Assembly (NCBI GenBank): GCA_022823625.1
Contig: JAJEHQ010000006.1
Location: forward strand, 95,445-159,444
Direction: 5' to 3'
Length of the DNA: 64,000 nucleotides
Origin: Gammaproteobacteria bacterium
GTDB lineage: Bacteria; Pseudomonadota; Gammaproteobacteria; Arenicellales; JAJDZL01
Shown: positions 28,276 to 37,589 of the stretch, in pieces
Position numbering within the stretch: position 1 is the first letter of the stretch
Layout: every line of letters begins with the position of its first letter
Notes under the pieces: model-generated
Databases searched by the model: none
What the model was told of the DNA's origin: nothing
Seen by the model: the letters and a program-made list of their open reading frames with translations, nothing else
Made by a program: the position numbers and the translations under genes

Positions 28276-30864
28276 TCAGGCAATGACGGTTGATACAGCT
28301 TCAAGCGCTGCATCAAGCTTGTCTCCTTCCGCACCCCCACCTTGCGCAAGATGTGCTTTCCCTCCACCTTTGCCACCGACGATCGGCGTAATTTTTCCAA
28401 TGATGTCGCCAGCATGAAGACGGTCAAGCCAGTCTTCTGAAACAGAGCAAATCAATGTCGCTTTGCCCTTATTCAAAGAGCCCAATACGATCACCCCAGA
28501 ATCGAGCTTCTGCTGCAGCGATGAAAGGATGTTTCGCAAATCACGTACATCAGTATCATCGTGTCGACGTACCAATAGCGGAATGTCTCCAATCTTTTCC
28601 ACCGAAAGAGTACCATCATCACCACCGCGTGTCGCCAACTGCGCCTTAAGTTCGGAAATTTGCCGCTCAAACAATCGATTGTTTTTCAAAACTTGTGCGA
28701 CTGAATCTCGCAATTCACCCACGCCAGTATGCATCAGACGCGCAACTTCGGAAAGCTTCCGCGATTCTGCCTGCATCAACTCAATCGCCTGAGTACCAGT
28801 CAAAGCCTCGATGCGACGAATACCAGAAGCAATGCTGGACTCGTCAACAATCTTGAACAGTCCTATATCGCCAGTACGATCAACGTGGGTACCACCACAC
28901 AGTTCAAGTGAATAGTCTCCCATTGCAACAACGCGTACTCTTGCATCATACTTTTCACCAAATAGTGCTGCGGCACCTTTGGCCTTCGCCGCCTCCAAGT
29001 CCATCAGTTCTTTCGTAACGGAATAGTTCTGGCGGATCGAATCGTTCACCTCGCGTTCGATTTTCTCCAACTCCTCACCACTCAGTGCAGAATCATGTGC
29101 GAAATCAAAACGTAGCCGGTCCGGAGCAACCAGAGAACCTTTTTGCTGAACGTGCGAACCTAGATTGTTCATTAATGCTGAGTGCAAAAGATGCGTAGCT
29201 GAATGATTGTTCATCGTCGAATAGCGAAGCTCCTCATCAACCTCAGCTGAAACTGTATCGCCAACATGAAACTCACCCTTAACAACACTGCCGATGTGTC
29301 CGATTACCTTACCTGATACATATTGCGTGTCGTCCACTCGAAATTCACTGCCGTTGATCACAATGATCCCCTTGTCACCGACCTGACCACCGCTCTCGGC
29401 ATAAAAAGGTGTGGATTCAAGGATCAGTGTTGCCTTGTCACCCTCAGTCACAGCAGTTTCATGGTTGCCATCGACAATGATTGCAGCAATATCACTTTCT
29501 TCCTTAATGGATTGGTAGCCGCTGAACTGGACCTCAATGTCCAGATTAGGAGATTTCGAATCAAGCACCTCAAATTTGCTTGCCTGCTTGGCTCTGTTAC
29601 GCTGCTCCTGCATGCACTGCTCAAACCCTTCGTTATCCACAGTGAGATTCATTTCTCGTAGAAAATCTGCAGTCAAGTCCAAAGGAAACCCATATGTGTC
29701 ATACAACCGAAAAGCCACATCACCCGGCAGTACGGTGCCACTTAGGCCAGCAAGTTCCCGATCGAGTATCTTGAGTCCCTGGTTCAGGGTTCTGGCAAAG
29801 CGTTCCTCCTCTTTCAGCAGTACGCGCTCAACCTTATCTCTTGCATTTGGCAGTTCGGGGTAAGCATCGCCCATCTGCTCAACCAGAGAGCCAGTTAATC
29901 GATGAAAAAAAGGCTCCTTGCAACCGAGTTGATATCCATGACGAATTGCCCGTCTGATTATCCGACGCAACACATAACCGCGGCCTTCATTGGATGGTGT
30001 CACGCCATCCGTGATTAGAAATGCTGCTGAACGTATGTGGTCCGCAATGACTCTCAACGATTTGCTGTCATGACTGTCGCAGCCAACCGAACTCGCCGCA
30101 TCGTGAATCAACGCGCTGAAAAGATCGATGTCATAATTACTGTACACACCCTGCATAACAGTCGAGATTCTTTCAAGCCCCATCCCAGTGTCGACCGACG
30201 GTTTCGGTAGAGGTGTCAAACTTCCATCAGCAAGACGCTCATATTGCATGAAGACAAGGTTCCACAATTCGACATAGCGGTCCCCATCCTGTTCTGGCGT
30301 ACCTGGAGGACCACCTTCGATGTCAGGCCCATGGTCATAGAAAATCTCAGAACACGGACCACAAGGCCCAGTGTCGCCCATCGCCCAAAAGTTGTCAGAA
30401 GTTGATATGCGTGTAAATCGCTCAGCCGGTATGCCAATTTGATTGAGCCATACATCAGCCGCTTCATCATCTTCGGTAAATACAGTAACCCATAGGCGAT
30501 CTTCCGGCAGCTTAAATCCGCGAATCAGCAAATCCCAAGCGAAATGAATGGCGTCGCGCTTGAAGTAATCGCCGAAACTGAAATTACCCAGCATTTCAAA
30601 GAAAGTGTGGTGTCGTGCGGTGTAGCCAACGTTTTCCAGATCATTGTGTTTTCCACCAGCTCGTACGCAGCGCTGGGCAGTAGTCGCGCGATTATACGGA
30701 CGCTTTTCTGCACCTAAAAACACATCCTTAAACTGTACCATTCCAGAGTTGGTGAATAGCAGCGTTGGATCATTGCCAGGAACCAGTGGACTGCTCGGCA
30801 CAATCTCGTGTCCCGAGTCTGCAAAATACTGCAGAAAAGTCTCTCTAATCTGTGTAGTTTTCAT
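28276..30864 (-). CDS. alaS: Alanyl-tRNA synthetase
   Basis: 862 aa, near the usual 870. The order is: class II catalytic core (N-terminal 240 residues, with SSPLVPGNDPTLLFTNSGM); tRNA recognition domain; editing domain with zinc-binding HSATHLLH and CGGTHV; and the C-Ala domain ending in the Gly/Lys-rich VGGKGGGKAHLAQGGG. It charges tRNA-Ala and clears mischarged Ser/Gly. It starts nine bases after recX. Confidence 0.97.
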   Translation of the reverse strand: MKTTQIRETFLQYFADSGHEIVPSSPLVPGNDPTLLFTNSGMVQFKDVFLGAEKRPYNRATTAQRCVRAGGKHNDLENVGYTARHHTFFEMLGNFSFGDYFKRDAIHFAWDLLIRGFKLPEDRLWVTVFTEDDEAADVWLNQIGIPAERFTRISTSDNFWAMGDTGPCGPCSEIFYDHGPDIEGGPPGTPEQDGDRYVELWNLVFMQYERLADGSLTPLPKPSVDTGMGLERISTVMQGVYSNYDIDLFSALIHDAASSVGCDSHDSKSLRVIADHIRSAAFLITDGVTPSNEGRGYVLRRIIRRAIRHGYQLGCKEPFFHRLTGSLVEQMGDAYPELPNARDKVERVLLKEEERFARTLNQGLKILDRELAGLSGTVLPGDVAFRLYDTYGFPLDLTADFLREMNLTVDNEGFEQCMQEQRNRAKQASKFEVLDSKSPNLDIEVQFSGYQSIKEESDIAAIIVDGNHETAVTEGDKATLILESTPFYAESGGQVGDKGIIVINGSEFRVDDTQYVSGKVIGHIGSVVKGEFHVGDTVSAEVDEELRYSTMNNHSATHLLHSALMNNLGSHVQQKGSLVAPDRLRFDFAHDSALSGEELEKIEREVNDSIRQNYSVTKELMDLEAAKAKGAAALFGEKYDARVRVVAMGDYSLELCGGTHVDRTGDIGLFKIVDESSIASGIRRIEALTGTQAIELMQAESRKLSEVARLMHTGVGELRDSVAQVLKNNRLFERQISELKAQLATRGGDDGTLSVEKIGDIPLLVRRHDDTDVRDLRNILSSLQQKLDSGVIVLGSLNKGKATLICSVSEDWLDRLHAGDIIGKITPIVGGKGGGKAHLAQGGGAEGDKLDAALEAVSTVIA

Positions 30865-30873
30865 GTTGAATGC

Positions 30874-31338
30874 TTATTCTGTCTGGCTTAGCTTACGGTA
30901 CTTTTCCAAATTTTCATGAATCTGATCGGTAGTAAATCCCCGGTTTTTCAGAAAGTTTGCTCTTTTTGCCCACTCGTTAAAACTGTTTGCCGGACGATCT
31001 CCGTATTTACGCTCAATTACGCGCGTCAACTGCTGAGTCCAACTGTCATTCCACTCCGCCAGGCAGGTAGTTGCGAGATCATCGGCTACACCGCGCTGTG
31101 TGAGTTCATATTTGATTCGGACCGGACCGTAGCCTTGTCGCACGCGAACCTGAATTAACGCTTTAGAAAATCTTTCTTCAGAAATCAGACCACGGCTGCT
31201 TAACTGCTCAACAACCGATTCAGCATGTTCTCGCCGAGCCCCTTTGCTGATCAGTTTTTCCACCATTTCCTGCCGACAATACTCGCGTCGTGACAAAAGC
31301 GTTACCGCTTTTGAGCGAACTTCACCGAGTTCTTTCAT
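30874..31338 (-). CDS. recX: RecX regulatory protein
   Basis: 154 aa, entirely helical with three tandem RecX repeats (LLSRREYCRQEMVEKL, GLISEERFSKALIQVRVRQGYG and the third ending LKNRGFTTDQIHENL). RecX caps RecA filaments and limits recombinase activity. It begins eight bases after the recA stop, so both are on one transcript. Confidence 0.95.
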   Translation of the reverse strand: MKELGEVRSKAVTLLSRREYCRQEMVEKLISKGARREHAESVVEQLSSRGLISEERFSKALIQVRVRQGYGPVRIKYELTQRGVADDLATTCLAEWNDSWTQQLTRVIERKYGDRPANSFNEWAKRANFLKNRGFTTDQIHENLEKYRKLSQTE

Positions 31339-31346
31339 CTGTCAGG

Positions 31347-32369
31347 TTAAGCGACCGTTTCTGCCTCCACTGATTTAGGCGCCACGCCAACCTCCTCGCG
31401 AATTTTCGACTCAATTTCTTCTGCGATATCCAGATTCTCACTCAGAAAAATTCGCGCATTCTCGCGACCCTGACCAATGCGAGTATCTCCAAAACTGTAC
31501 CAGGCACCAGCCCGATCAACCACTTTATGTTTTATACCCAGATCAATCAACTCTCCTTCGCGCGAGATACCCTGCTTGAAAATCAAATCGAACTCACACT
31601 GCTTGAATGGTGGAGCAACTTTATTCTTGACAACCTTGACTCGAGTTTGACTGCCGATCACATCCTCTCCCTTTGATATCTTGCCAAATCTACGAATATC
31701 AAGTCGAACTGAAGCATAGAACTTAAGTGCGTTTCCTCCGGTTGTTACTTCAGGGCTACCGTACATCTGGCCAATTTTCATTCGAATCTGATTGATGAAT
31801 ATGACCAAAGTCTTGGATTTATTGATGCTGCCGGTTAACTTTCTGAGCGCCTGGGACATTAGCCTTGCGTGTAAACCCATGTAGGAATCACCCATTTCTC
31901 CATCGATTTCGGCTCGTGGTGTCAAAGCTGCGACCGAATCAATAACAACCACATCAATTGCTGCAGAACGAACCAGTTGATCCGCAATTTCAAGTGCCTC
32001 TTCACCATTATTGGGTTGAGATACCAAGAGGTCGTCCACATTCACACCCAATACCCCTGCATGGGCGGTATTTAGCGCGTGTTCAGCATCGATAAAAGCT
32101 GCAGTCCCGCCCATTTTTTGGGCTTGTGCAACCACCGACAGTGTTAGTGTTGTCTTACCTGATGCTTCAGGTCCGTAAACTTCAACGACGCGCCCGCGTG
32201 GCAGACCGCCAACACCCAAGATCAGGTCAAGGCCTAGCGACCCAGTTGGGATTATCGATACATCGCCATCAACATCTTCATCACCCAATCGCATGATTGA
32301 GCCTTGTCCAAACTGTCGTCGAATCTGTCCTAGTGTTGCTTCCAGAATTTTTTTCTTACTTTCATCCAT
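31347..32369 (-). CDS. recA: Recombinase RecA
   Basis: 340 aa. ATP-dependent strand exchange and LexA co-protease. Walker [10 protein letters not shown], the catalytic glutamate in the [16 protein letters not shown] region, loop L1 ([12 protein letters not shown]) and loop L2 ([29 protein letters not shown] segment) are intact. The upstream leader contains an unusual inverted repeat (32421-32442) but no canonical E. coli-type CTGT-N8-ACAG SOS box. Confidence 0.98.
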   Translation of the reverse strand: MDESKKKILEATLGQIRRQFGQGSIMRLGDEDVDGDVSIIPTGSLGLDLILGVGGLPRGRVVEVYGPEASGKTTLTLSVVAQAQKMGGTAAFIDAEHALNTAHAGVLGVNVDDLLVSQPNNGEEALEIADQLVRSAAIDVVVIDSVAALTPRAEIDGEMGDSYMGLHARLMSQALRKLTGSINKSKTLVIFINQIRMKIGQMYGSPEVTTGGNALKFYASVRLDIRRFGKISKGEDVIGSQTRVKVVKNKVAPPFKQCEFDLIFKQGISREGELIDLGIKHKVVDRAGAWYSFGDTRIGQGRENARIFLSENLDIAEEIESKIREEVGVAPKSVEAETVA

Positions 32370-32420
32370 TCCGTTTATCCGTTCTCAGTTTTTCTTCTCG
32401 GTTCATTTACGTGACAGTCG

Positions 32421-32442
32421 ACAGATTCGAACCGAAATCTGT
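32421..32442. repeat. Inverted repeat in the recA leader
   Basis: ACAGATT-N8-AATCTGT: seven-base perfect arms, 52-73 bases upstream of the recA ATG. The half-sites face outward relative to the E. coli LexA box, so it is either an operator of a divergent LexA type or a hairpin in the 5' untranslated region. No T tract follows. Confidence 0.4.
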
Positions 32443-32546
32443 ATTCGTTCAGAACTTCTTGCGTTTTTTGAACGAGTCGATCAGTATCAAGATACCCTGA
32501 TTAAAAAACCAATCAGACTAAATACCGATATTCAATTGATAAAAAT

Positions 32547-33272
32547 TCAGCTGTCTTTCAAACCAATCCGAACGAGTAGATCATTCGCCGGCAAAAATCC
32601 GCCGATAACGCTGCCATCGTCAAGCACTAGCGTAGGGGTGCCCCTGACGCCACCATCAACTCCAGCTTGGTAGTGATCCGCAACCGGATTCGTGCAAGTC
32701 AACGCTGGCAGCACTTCACCTGCCTTTGATCGAGTCATCGCTTGCTGTGGGTTGTCTGAACACCAGACCGTCACGATTTTGTCGTAACTTGACGAGCCTA
32801 TTCCCGCTCTTGGATAGGCCACATAACGAACTTCCAGCCCGGCGTCATTCAACGTCGGTACTTCCTGGTGGAATCGCCTGCAGTAGGAGCAATCGATATC
32901 GGTAAATACGGTAACGTGGCGTTTTTTGTCATTGGCAGCAAAAATAATCATATTTTCAGATGACAGATCACTCACGGCAGCACTGATGCCTCGATTACTG
33001 ATTTCCTCGTTCAGGCTCACGCCCCGAACCAGATCAAATGCTTCACCAATCAGCAAAACAGAGTCTTTCAGCACAGCGTGATAGATTGTTCCGCTTATGT
33101 CAATGACATAAACTCCATCTGTCGCTGATTCGACAACTGCTGCATCGGGCAACTCGCTTCCGATTAGAGACTCAATCGCTACCTTCACTTCATCACGACT
33201 GCCATCAGCGAACGCGATACTATTTGCAGTAAGAGTTATCAGAATTGCCAGTGCGATCGTTGCGTACTTCAT
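32547..33272 (-). CDS. dsbC: DsbC-like thiol:disulfide interchange protein
   Basis: 241 aa. The signal peptide is residues 1-22 (cleavage likely after AFA); an N-terminal cystatin-like dimerisation domain (about 25-85) is followed by a thioredoxin domain with active site C128-S-Y-C131 and cis-proline in RGTPTLV. A second cysteine pair (C in VWCSD and LTCTN) matches the structural disulfide of DsbC. It isomerises wrong disulfides in the periplasm. It stands between recA and a rhodanese gene on the same strand. Confidence 0.9.
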   Translation of the reverse strand: MKYATIALAILITLTANSIAFADGSRDEVKVAIESLIGSELPDAAVVESATDGVYVIDISGTIYHAVLKDSVLLIGEAFDLVRGVSLNEEISNRGISAAVSDLSSENMIIFAANDKKRHVTVFTDIDCSYCRRFHQEVPTLNDAGLEVRYVAYPRAGIGSSSYDKIVTVWCSDNPQQAMTRSKAGEVLPALTCTNPVADHYQAGVDGGVRGTPTLVLDDGSVIGGFLPANDLLVRIGLKDS

Positions 33273-33351
33273 AACTTCATCCTAAGATTTGTGTCATCCC
33301 AGCCCAATTGCAATGAACTTTCAGGTCCGGGATAGATTTCAATAATTGACC

Positions 33352-33738
33352 TCAATCCGAATTTTCTACCTGGCCCTCAGCCTGCTTCCATGCATCGAAT
33401 CCGCCACCAATGTGACAGACATTCGACAACCCCATGTTTTGTGCCGTTTGGGTCGCCAGGGCGGAACGCCAACCTGACTTGCAATAAAAGACGTACTTGC
33501 AATCCTGTTCAAAAATTGACTTGAAATACGGGCTCTCAGGATCAATCCAAAATTCAAGCATACCTCTCGGCATATGGTAGGAGCCGGGTACTTTTCCTTC
33601 CATTTTCAGTTCCCGGATATCTCTTAAATCAACAAATTGCGCCGTTTCGCTAGAGTGCAGTTCTTTCGCTTTGTCAACAGAGATCGTCTCCACCTCTGCC
33701 ATTGCCTTGTCAAGCAGTTCCTTGTATCCGACTTTCAT
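33352..33738 (-). CDS. Single-domain rhodanese-like protein
   Basis: 128 aa, one rhodanese domain with the persulfide-carrying cysteine C86 in the loop CKSGWRS, preceded by the FVDLRDIREL motif. There is no signal peptide, so it is cytoplasmic. It may act as a sulfurtransferase; the substrate is unknown. It lies 79 bases upstream of dsbC on the same strand. Confidence 0.88.
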   Translation of the reverse strand: MKVGYKELLDKAMAEVETISVDKAKELHSSETAQFVDLRDIRELKMEGKVPGSYHMPRGMLEFWIDPESPYFKSIFEQDCKYVFYCKSGWRSALATQTAQNMGLSNVCHIGGGFDAWKQAEGQVENSD

Positions 33739-33834
33739 TCCAATTTGACCGTTTCAAGTGCACAAAAGTTCAATTTTAACGCTTTCTGCGACCTTTCAGA
33801 TTTGCATTTATTGATATTCACTGCGTTGGGTTGA

Positions 33835-34323
33835 TCAGGGTGTCAATATCCCGAAATAAATCATGCTGTGAATGACGACATTGGTCAGTATACCGGCCAG
33901 TAAATCGTCCACCATAATCCCAGTTCCACCGGCAATTCGCCGTTCAAACCAGGAAATAGGCCAGGGCTTGACTATATCAGCAAGCCTGAACAAAATGAAT
34001 GCCGCCACAACGGTCGTTAGAGTTGCCGGCAAAAATGCCATGGCCATACAATAACCGACAACTTCATCCCAGACGACTGCTCCTGGATCCTGCTCTCCCA
34101 GCCAATCTGCCGCAATCTGACACACCATACATCCCAGAACAAATAAAACCGCCAATATGACAACCTGAAGCACAATAGACGTCTGGCTGATCATAATAGC
34201 CAACGGAATGCCAAGCAGCGTACCTGCTGTCCCAGGTGCTTTAGGAACAAACCCCGTTCCAAATCCAAACGCGATCCAAAGCGCTGGTTTAAACCCGATT
34301 GGACGTCGATTCACGGCTGCCAC
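33835..34323 (-). CDS. pgpA: Phosphatidylglycerophosphatase A
   Basis: 162 aa. Removes the phosphate of phosphatidylglycerol phosphate at the inner membrane. PgpA features are AFGFGTGFVPKAPGTAGTL, the DPGAVVWDEVVGY acidic motif and KPWPISWFERRIAGGTGIMVDDLLAG, with three to four hydrophobic helices. The start is GTG at 34323, 20 bases after the nusB-thiL fusion, in the usual nusB-thiL-pgpA order. Confidence 0.95.
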   Translation of the reverse strand: MAAVNRRPIGFKPALWIAFGFGTGFVPKAPGTAGTLLGIPLAIMISQTSIVLQVVILAVLFVLGCMVCQIAADWLGEQDPGAVVWDEVVGYCMAMAFLPATLTTVVAAFILFRLADIVKPWPISWFERRIAGGTGIMVDDLLAGILTNVVIHSMIYFGILTP

Positions 34324-34343
34324 TTTTTTGGGAACTGCAGGAT

Positions 34344-35741
34344 TCAGAAATGAGAATATCCGGAAGACTGAATTTGGTAGAATTCGCCATTTGGTTGTCT
34401 GATTTCGATGCCTTCACCTTCAACAACGGTGCCGATTCGACTCATCGGGACGACCGCCTCCTCAATTGCAGATTCCGGCAAATCCTGGCTGATAGTAAAA
34501 CATAACTCGTAATCATCGCCATGTGCCAAGGCAAAATCCCAACCTACATCAGTAAGGAGATGCTGATAAACAGGTGAAAGCGGAATTTTTTCAAGATCAA
34601 TTGAAGCGCCTACACCACTGGCAACAAGAATATGAGAAAGATCTGCAATTAATCCGTCCGACAAATCAATGGATGATGTGGCATAACGAGCGATCACCTG
34701 TCCCGCTTTCACTCGCGGCTGGGGGAGTTCCAGTCTTCGCTGAAGAAATTCAGTATCCTTGCGATTGAGTGAGTTGCCAAGGCGAGAAGCAATCAATCCA
34801 AGCGCGGCATCACCCAAAGTTCCAGTCACATAGATTGCGTCTCCGGGACGTGCACCTGAACGCAACGGGCACTGGCCGACCGTTGCAATTCCAAAAGCTG
34901 TAATTCCGATTGACAAGGGTCCACGAACCGTATCACCACCAATCAAACCAATGTTAAATTGAGCTGCCAGGTCAAAAAAACCACGACTAAATTCAGCAAG
35001 CCAAGTCGGATCGTATCCGGGTAGAGACAGATTCAGCATTGCATATTTCGGTTTCGCTCCTTTCGAGGCCAGGTCACTTAAGGAGACAGCCAGTGATTTG
35101 TACCCAATCTGTCGGGCTTTCGTAGATGCCGGAAAATGTACATTTTCATGCAGTGTATCGGTTGTAACCAAAAGTTGCTGGTCTGCGGGAATATCAACGA
35201 TTGCGCAATCGTCTCCGATTCCCGTAAGCACGCTCTCATCGTAGCTTTGTCGGTCGGCAAAGTAACGCTGAATCAGCTCGAATTCCCGACTGTTTGACTG
35301 CGACCCTCGCTTGATCAGTTTACTGAGGCGAACATGTTCACTGAATGCTAACTTGTCGAGTGTTCCATTGACGAATTTGTAACTGTCAGGATTGCCAAAT
35401 TCCCGGGAGAGTTCAATACATTCATTCGTAATCACTTTCAGCGGCACATCGTATTCGCAAGTCATCTCATACACACCGAGACGCAAAATCGCGCGTACCA
35501 CGGGATCTATCGTGTCAATTTTCCAGTGAACCACCTTCGAAATAATTTCATCCAATTGCGAAATCTTGGGTGGAATTGATTTAAGCAGTTTTTGAAAATA
35601 AACTAGGTCGCCCTTTAGCAATACATTCGAATCAATCAGGATCTGATCATCGGCTTGATTAACGGACTGGTGCTGGACATCCCAGGAATACAAGTATTGA
35701 ACGGCACCCAGCCTTGCGTAGTGCCTTGCTGAAACAGTCAT
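34344..35741 (-). CDS. NusB-ThiL fusion: antitermination factor joined to thiamine-monophosphate kinase
   Basis: 465 aa in one open frame. Residues 1-138 are a complete NusB fold (SARHYARLGAVQYLYSW ... RAILRLGVYEM ... VNGTLDKLA), which binds boxA RNA with NusE. Residues 139-150 are a polar linker. Residues 151-465 are a full-length ThiL (EFELIQRYF, GIGDDCAIV at 174-182, LSDLASKGAKP, GGDTVRGP, DLSDGL), which makes thiamine pyrophosphate. The two genes are normally separate neighbours. No in-frame ATG, GTG or TTG lies in the linker, so ThiL cannot be made as a separate protein from a normal start there. It sits between ribH and pgpA, as separate nusB and thiL would. Confidence 0.93.
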   Translation of the reverse strand: MTVSARHYARLGAVQYLYSWDVQHQSVNQADDQILIDSNVLLKGDLVYFQKLLKSIPPKISQLDEIISKVVHWKIDTIDPVVRAILRLGVYEMTCEYDVPLKVITNECIELSREFGNPDSYKFVNGTLDKLAFSEHVRLSKLIKRGSQSNSREFELIQRYFADRQSYDESVLTGIGDDCAIVDIPADQQLLVTTDTLHENVHFPASTKARQIGYKSLAVSLSDLASKGAKPKYAMLNLSLPGYDPTWLAEFSRGFFDLAAQFNIGLIGGDTVRGPLSIGITAFGIATVGQCPLRSGARPGDAIYVTGTLGDAALGLIASRLGNSLNRKDTEFLQRRLELPQPRVKAGQVIARYATSSIDLSDGLIADLSHILVASGVGASIDLEKIPLSPVYQHLLTDVGWDFALAHGDDYELCFTISQDLPESAIEEAVVPMSRIGTVVEGEGIEIRQPNGEFYQIQSSGYSHF

Positions 35742-35754
35742 TGGATTGGGGCCT

Positions 35755-36234
35755 TTAGCCTTGACGAATTTCGGCTACAGCGTAGAGGGAACGCAAAGTA
35801 CCGATTGCCGCCTCGCGTCCCTTATTTTTCTTCATGTCATCGATGTCTGAACGCTGCTGGGCCTGAGCATAGTTCTCAACCGTTAACACGCCAAAGCCTA
35901 CAGGAATGGTGAAGTCCATACTGACGGACATCAATGCCGCGGAACACTCTTTGCACAGAAAATCGAAATGCGAGGTTTCACCGCGAATAACACAACCGAG
36001 TGCGATGAGTGCCTGATAGCGACCAGTCTGGGCCATCACTCGGCCAACCAATGGAATCTCCCAAGCTCCAGCAACTCGCGCAATTTCAGAGCGAACTTGC
36101 GGATAGTTGTTCAATACGCTCTCAACCCCCAATAGCAAATTTTGTGCGATGTCCTTATAGTAGTCACTGACAACCAAACCAACATTGATGTTGGTATCGA
36201 ACGGCTTGAGATCGAAATATTGCTCTGTCTGCAC
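35755..36234 (-). CDS. ribH: 6,7-dimethyl-8-ribityllumazine synthase
   Basis: 159 aa. Joins the pyrimidinedione with dihydroxybutanone phosphate to give lumazine, the penultimate riboflavin step. Motifs seen are AGAWEIPLV, ALGCVIRGETSHFDFL (with the catalytic histidine) and PVGFGVLTVENYAQA. It lies two bases after the RibB gene and 13 before the NusB-ThiL fusion. Confidence 0.95.
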   Translation of the reverse strand: MQTEQYFDLKPFDTNINVGLVVSDYYKDIAQNLLLGVESVLNNYPQVRSEIARVAGAWEIPLVGRVMAQTGRYQALIALGCVIRGETSHFDFLCKECSAALMSVSMDFTIPVGFGVLTVENYAQAQQRSDIDDMKKNKGREAAIGTLRSLYAVAEIRQG

Positions 36235-36236
36235 CT

Positions 36237-37343
36237 CTAGTCCTCTGGCGGAAGATACTCTTCGACCGTCAGCCCGAATCCAGATAGACCGTGCATCTTG
36301 AGTGGGTGGCCCAGGACTTTGAGTTTGCCAAAGCCAAGATCAGCCGCAATCTGGCTGCCTATTCCAACAATCCGTACATCGTGACTGCCTACTTCGTCTC
36401 CAGACTGATCTTCCACATCACTGACAGTCTCTGGCAACCCACTGAATTCTCGCTGATAATTAAGAATAACCACAGCTCCAGATTTCTCACGCATGATTCT
36501 CTGAAGTGCTCTTCGCACTGAATAGGAATGGCCTCCCGGTGTAAACGCGTCAAGCACTTCTGACAATCCGGTAAATACGTGCACCCGCAGTATGGTCGGA
36601 ACATCGGCTTCAATATCTCCTTTCACCAAAGCCAGGTGCGTACTGTTTCTCACCTCATCCCGATACGTAACCGCTCGAACCTCGCCATAATCGGTATGCA
36701 ATCGTCTCTCGGTTTCTCGTTTTACCGTTGATTCCGTTGCCAGCCGATAGCGGATCAAATCAGCAATCGTGCCAATTTTCAAATTGTGAATTTTGCTGAA
36801 CTCAATCAAATCCCCCAGTCTGGCCATAGTCCCGTCAGGATTTAAAATTTCGCACAGGACACTCGCCGGTTCGAATCCGCAGAGTCTCGCCAAATCACCG
36901 CCGGCTTCAGTGTGCCCGGCCCGAATCAAAACTCCACCCGGTTCCGCTATCACTGGGAATATATGTCCTGGTGTGACCAGGTCCGTTGGCAGTGCCTCGG
37001 AATGAACAGCAGCCTGAATGGTTGTCGCTCGATCAGCCGCTGAAATTCCGGTGGATACGTTTCTTGCGGCTTCAATTGAAATGGTAAACGCGGTCGAATA
37101 CGGCGCGGTATTTTCTCTAACCATTAATGGCAAGCGAAGCTTCTTGCATCGCTCATCGGTCATCGACAGGCAGATCAAGCCCCGACCATGCGTTGCCATA
37201 AAGTTTATATGCTCTGGGGTGACACATTCCGCCGCCAACAGCAGATCACCTTCATTTTCCCGCGATTCATCGTCAACAAGAATGACCATCTTGCCAGCTG
37301 CGAAATCTTGCAGAATCGACTCAATCGGGCTAATACCTGACAT
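36237..37343 (-). CDS. ribB: 3,4-dihydroxy-2-butanone-4-phosphate synthase with degenerate RibA-like domain (RibBX)
   Basis: 368 aa from ATG at 37343, which matches the family start (IESILQDFAAGKMVILVDDESRENEGDL) and has AGG upstream; an in-frame ATG at 37385 would add 14 residues. The RibB half (about 1-205) keeps the acidic DDESRENEGD loop and HTEAGGDL. The C-terminal half aligns with GTP cyclohydrolase II but the zinc-cysteine region reads FTGLSEVLDAFTPGGHS with no cysteine, so that activity is probably lost. Such RibBX proteins are known in proteobacteria. A true RibA must be encoded elsewhere. No FMN riboswitch was found in the 250 bases upstream. Confidence 0.92.
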   Translation of the reverse strand: MSGISPIESILQDFAAGKMVILVDDESRENEGDLLLAAECVTPEHINFMATHGRGLICLSMTDERCKKLRLPLMVRENTAPYSTAFTISIEAARNVSTGISAADRATTIQAAVHSEALPTDLVTPGHIFPVIAEPGGVLIRAGHTEAGGDLARLCGFEPASVLCEILNPDGTMARLGDLIEFSKIHNLKIGTIADLIRYRLATESTVKRETERRLHTDYGEVRAVTYRDEVRNSTHLALVKGDIEADVPTILRVHVFTGLSEVLDAFTPGGHSYSVRRALQRIMREKSGAVVILNYQREFSGLPETVSDVEDQSGDEVGSHDVRIVGIGSQIAADLGFGKLKVLGHPLKMHGLSGFGLTVEEYLPPED

Positions 37344-37589
37344 TAAATTACCTGTCAAAGGTGTTGGATTTGGTGAAGTAGGCATTCTGTAAATCGTAAC
37401 GCAAAGATCACTGTCAATTCATTCAAACTCTATATTTTAGTTTGTTCGACGGTCCGCGTATCATTGTCGTCAAGCGCCGATAGGAATGGGAACTCAAAGA
37501 ACAGCAAGTGCTACGAAAAATTCATACCAAAACAGTCAATTCTTGTCTATCAACTAAAGAGGGTGATATCGAATTTGACGCCAGATAAT

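Noticed and set aside
32434..32455. CTG-N8-CAG near recA as an SOS box
   Set aside because: The E. coli LexA box needs CTG-N10-CAG; the spacing is two bases short and the flanks do not fit.
36237..36900. A functional GTP cyclohydrolase II in the RibB C-terminal half
   Set aside because: The zinc-binding cysteines are absent from the aligned segment.
37344..37589. FMN riboswitch upstream of ribB
   Set aside because: None of the conserved RFN blocks (AGGG near the start, the GCCC/CCGAC loops) could be found in the region.
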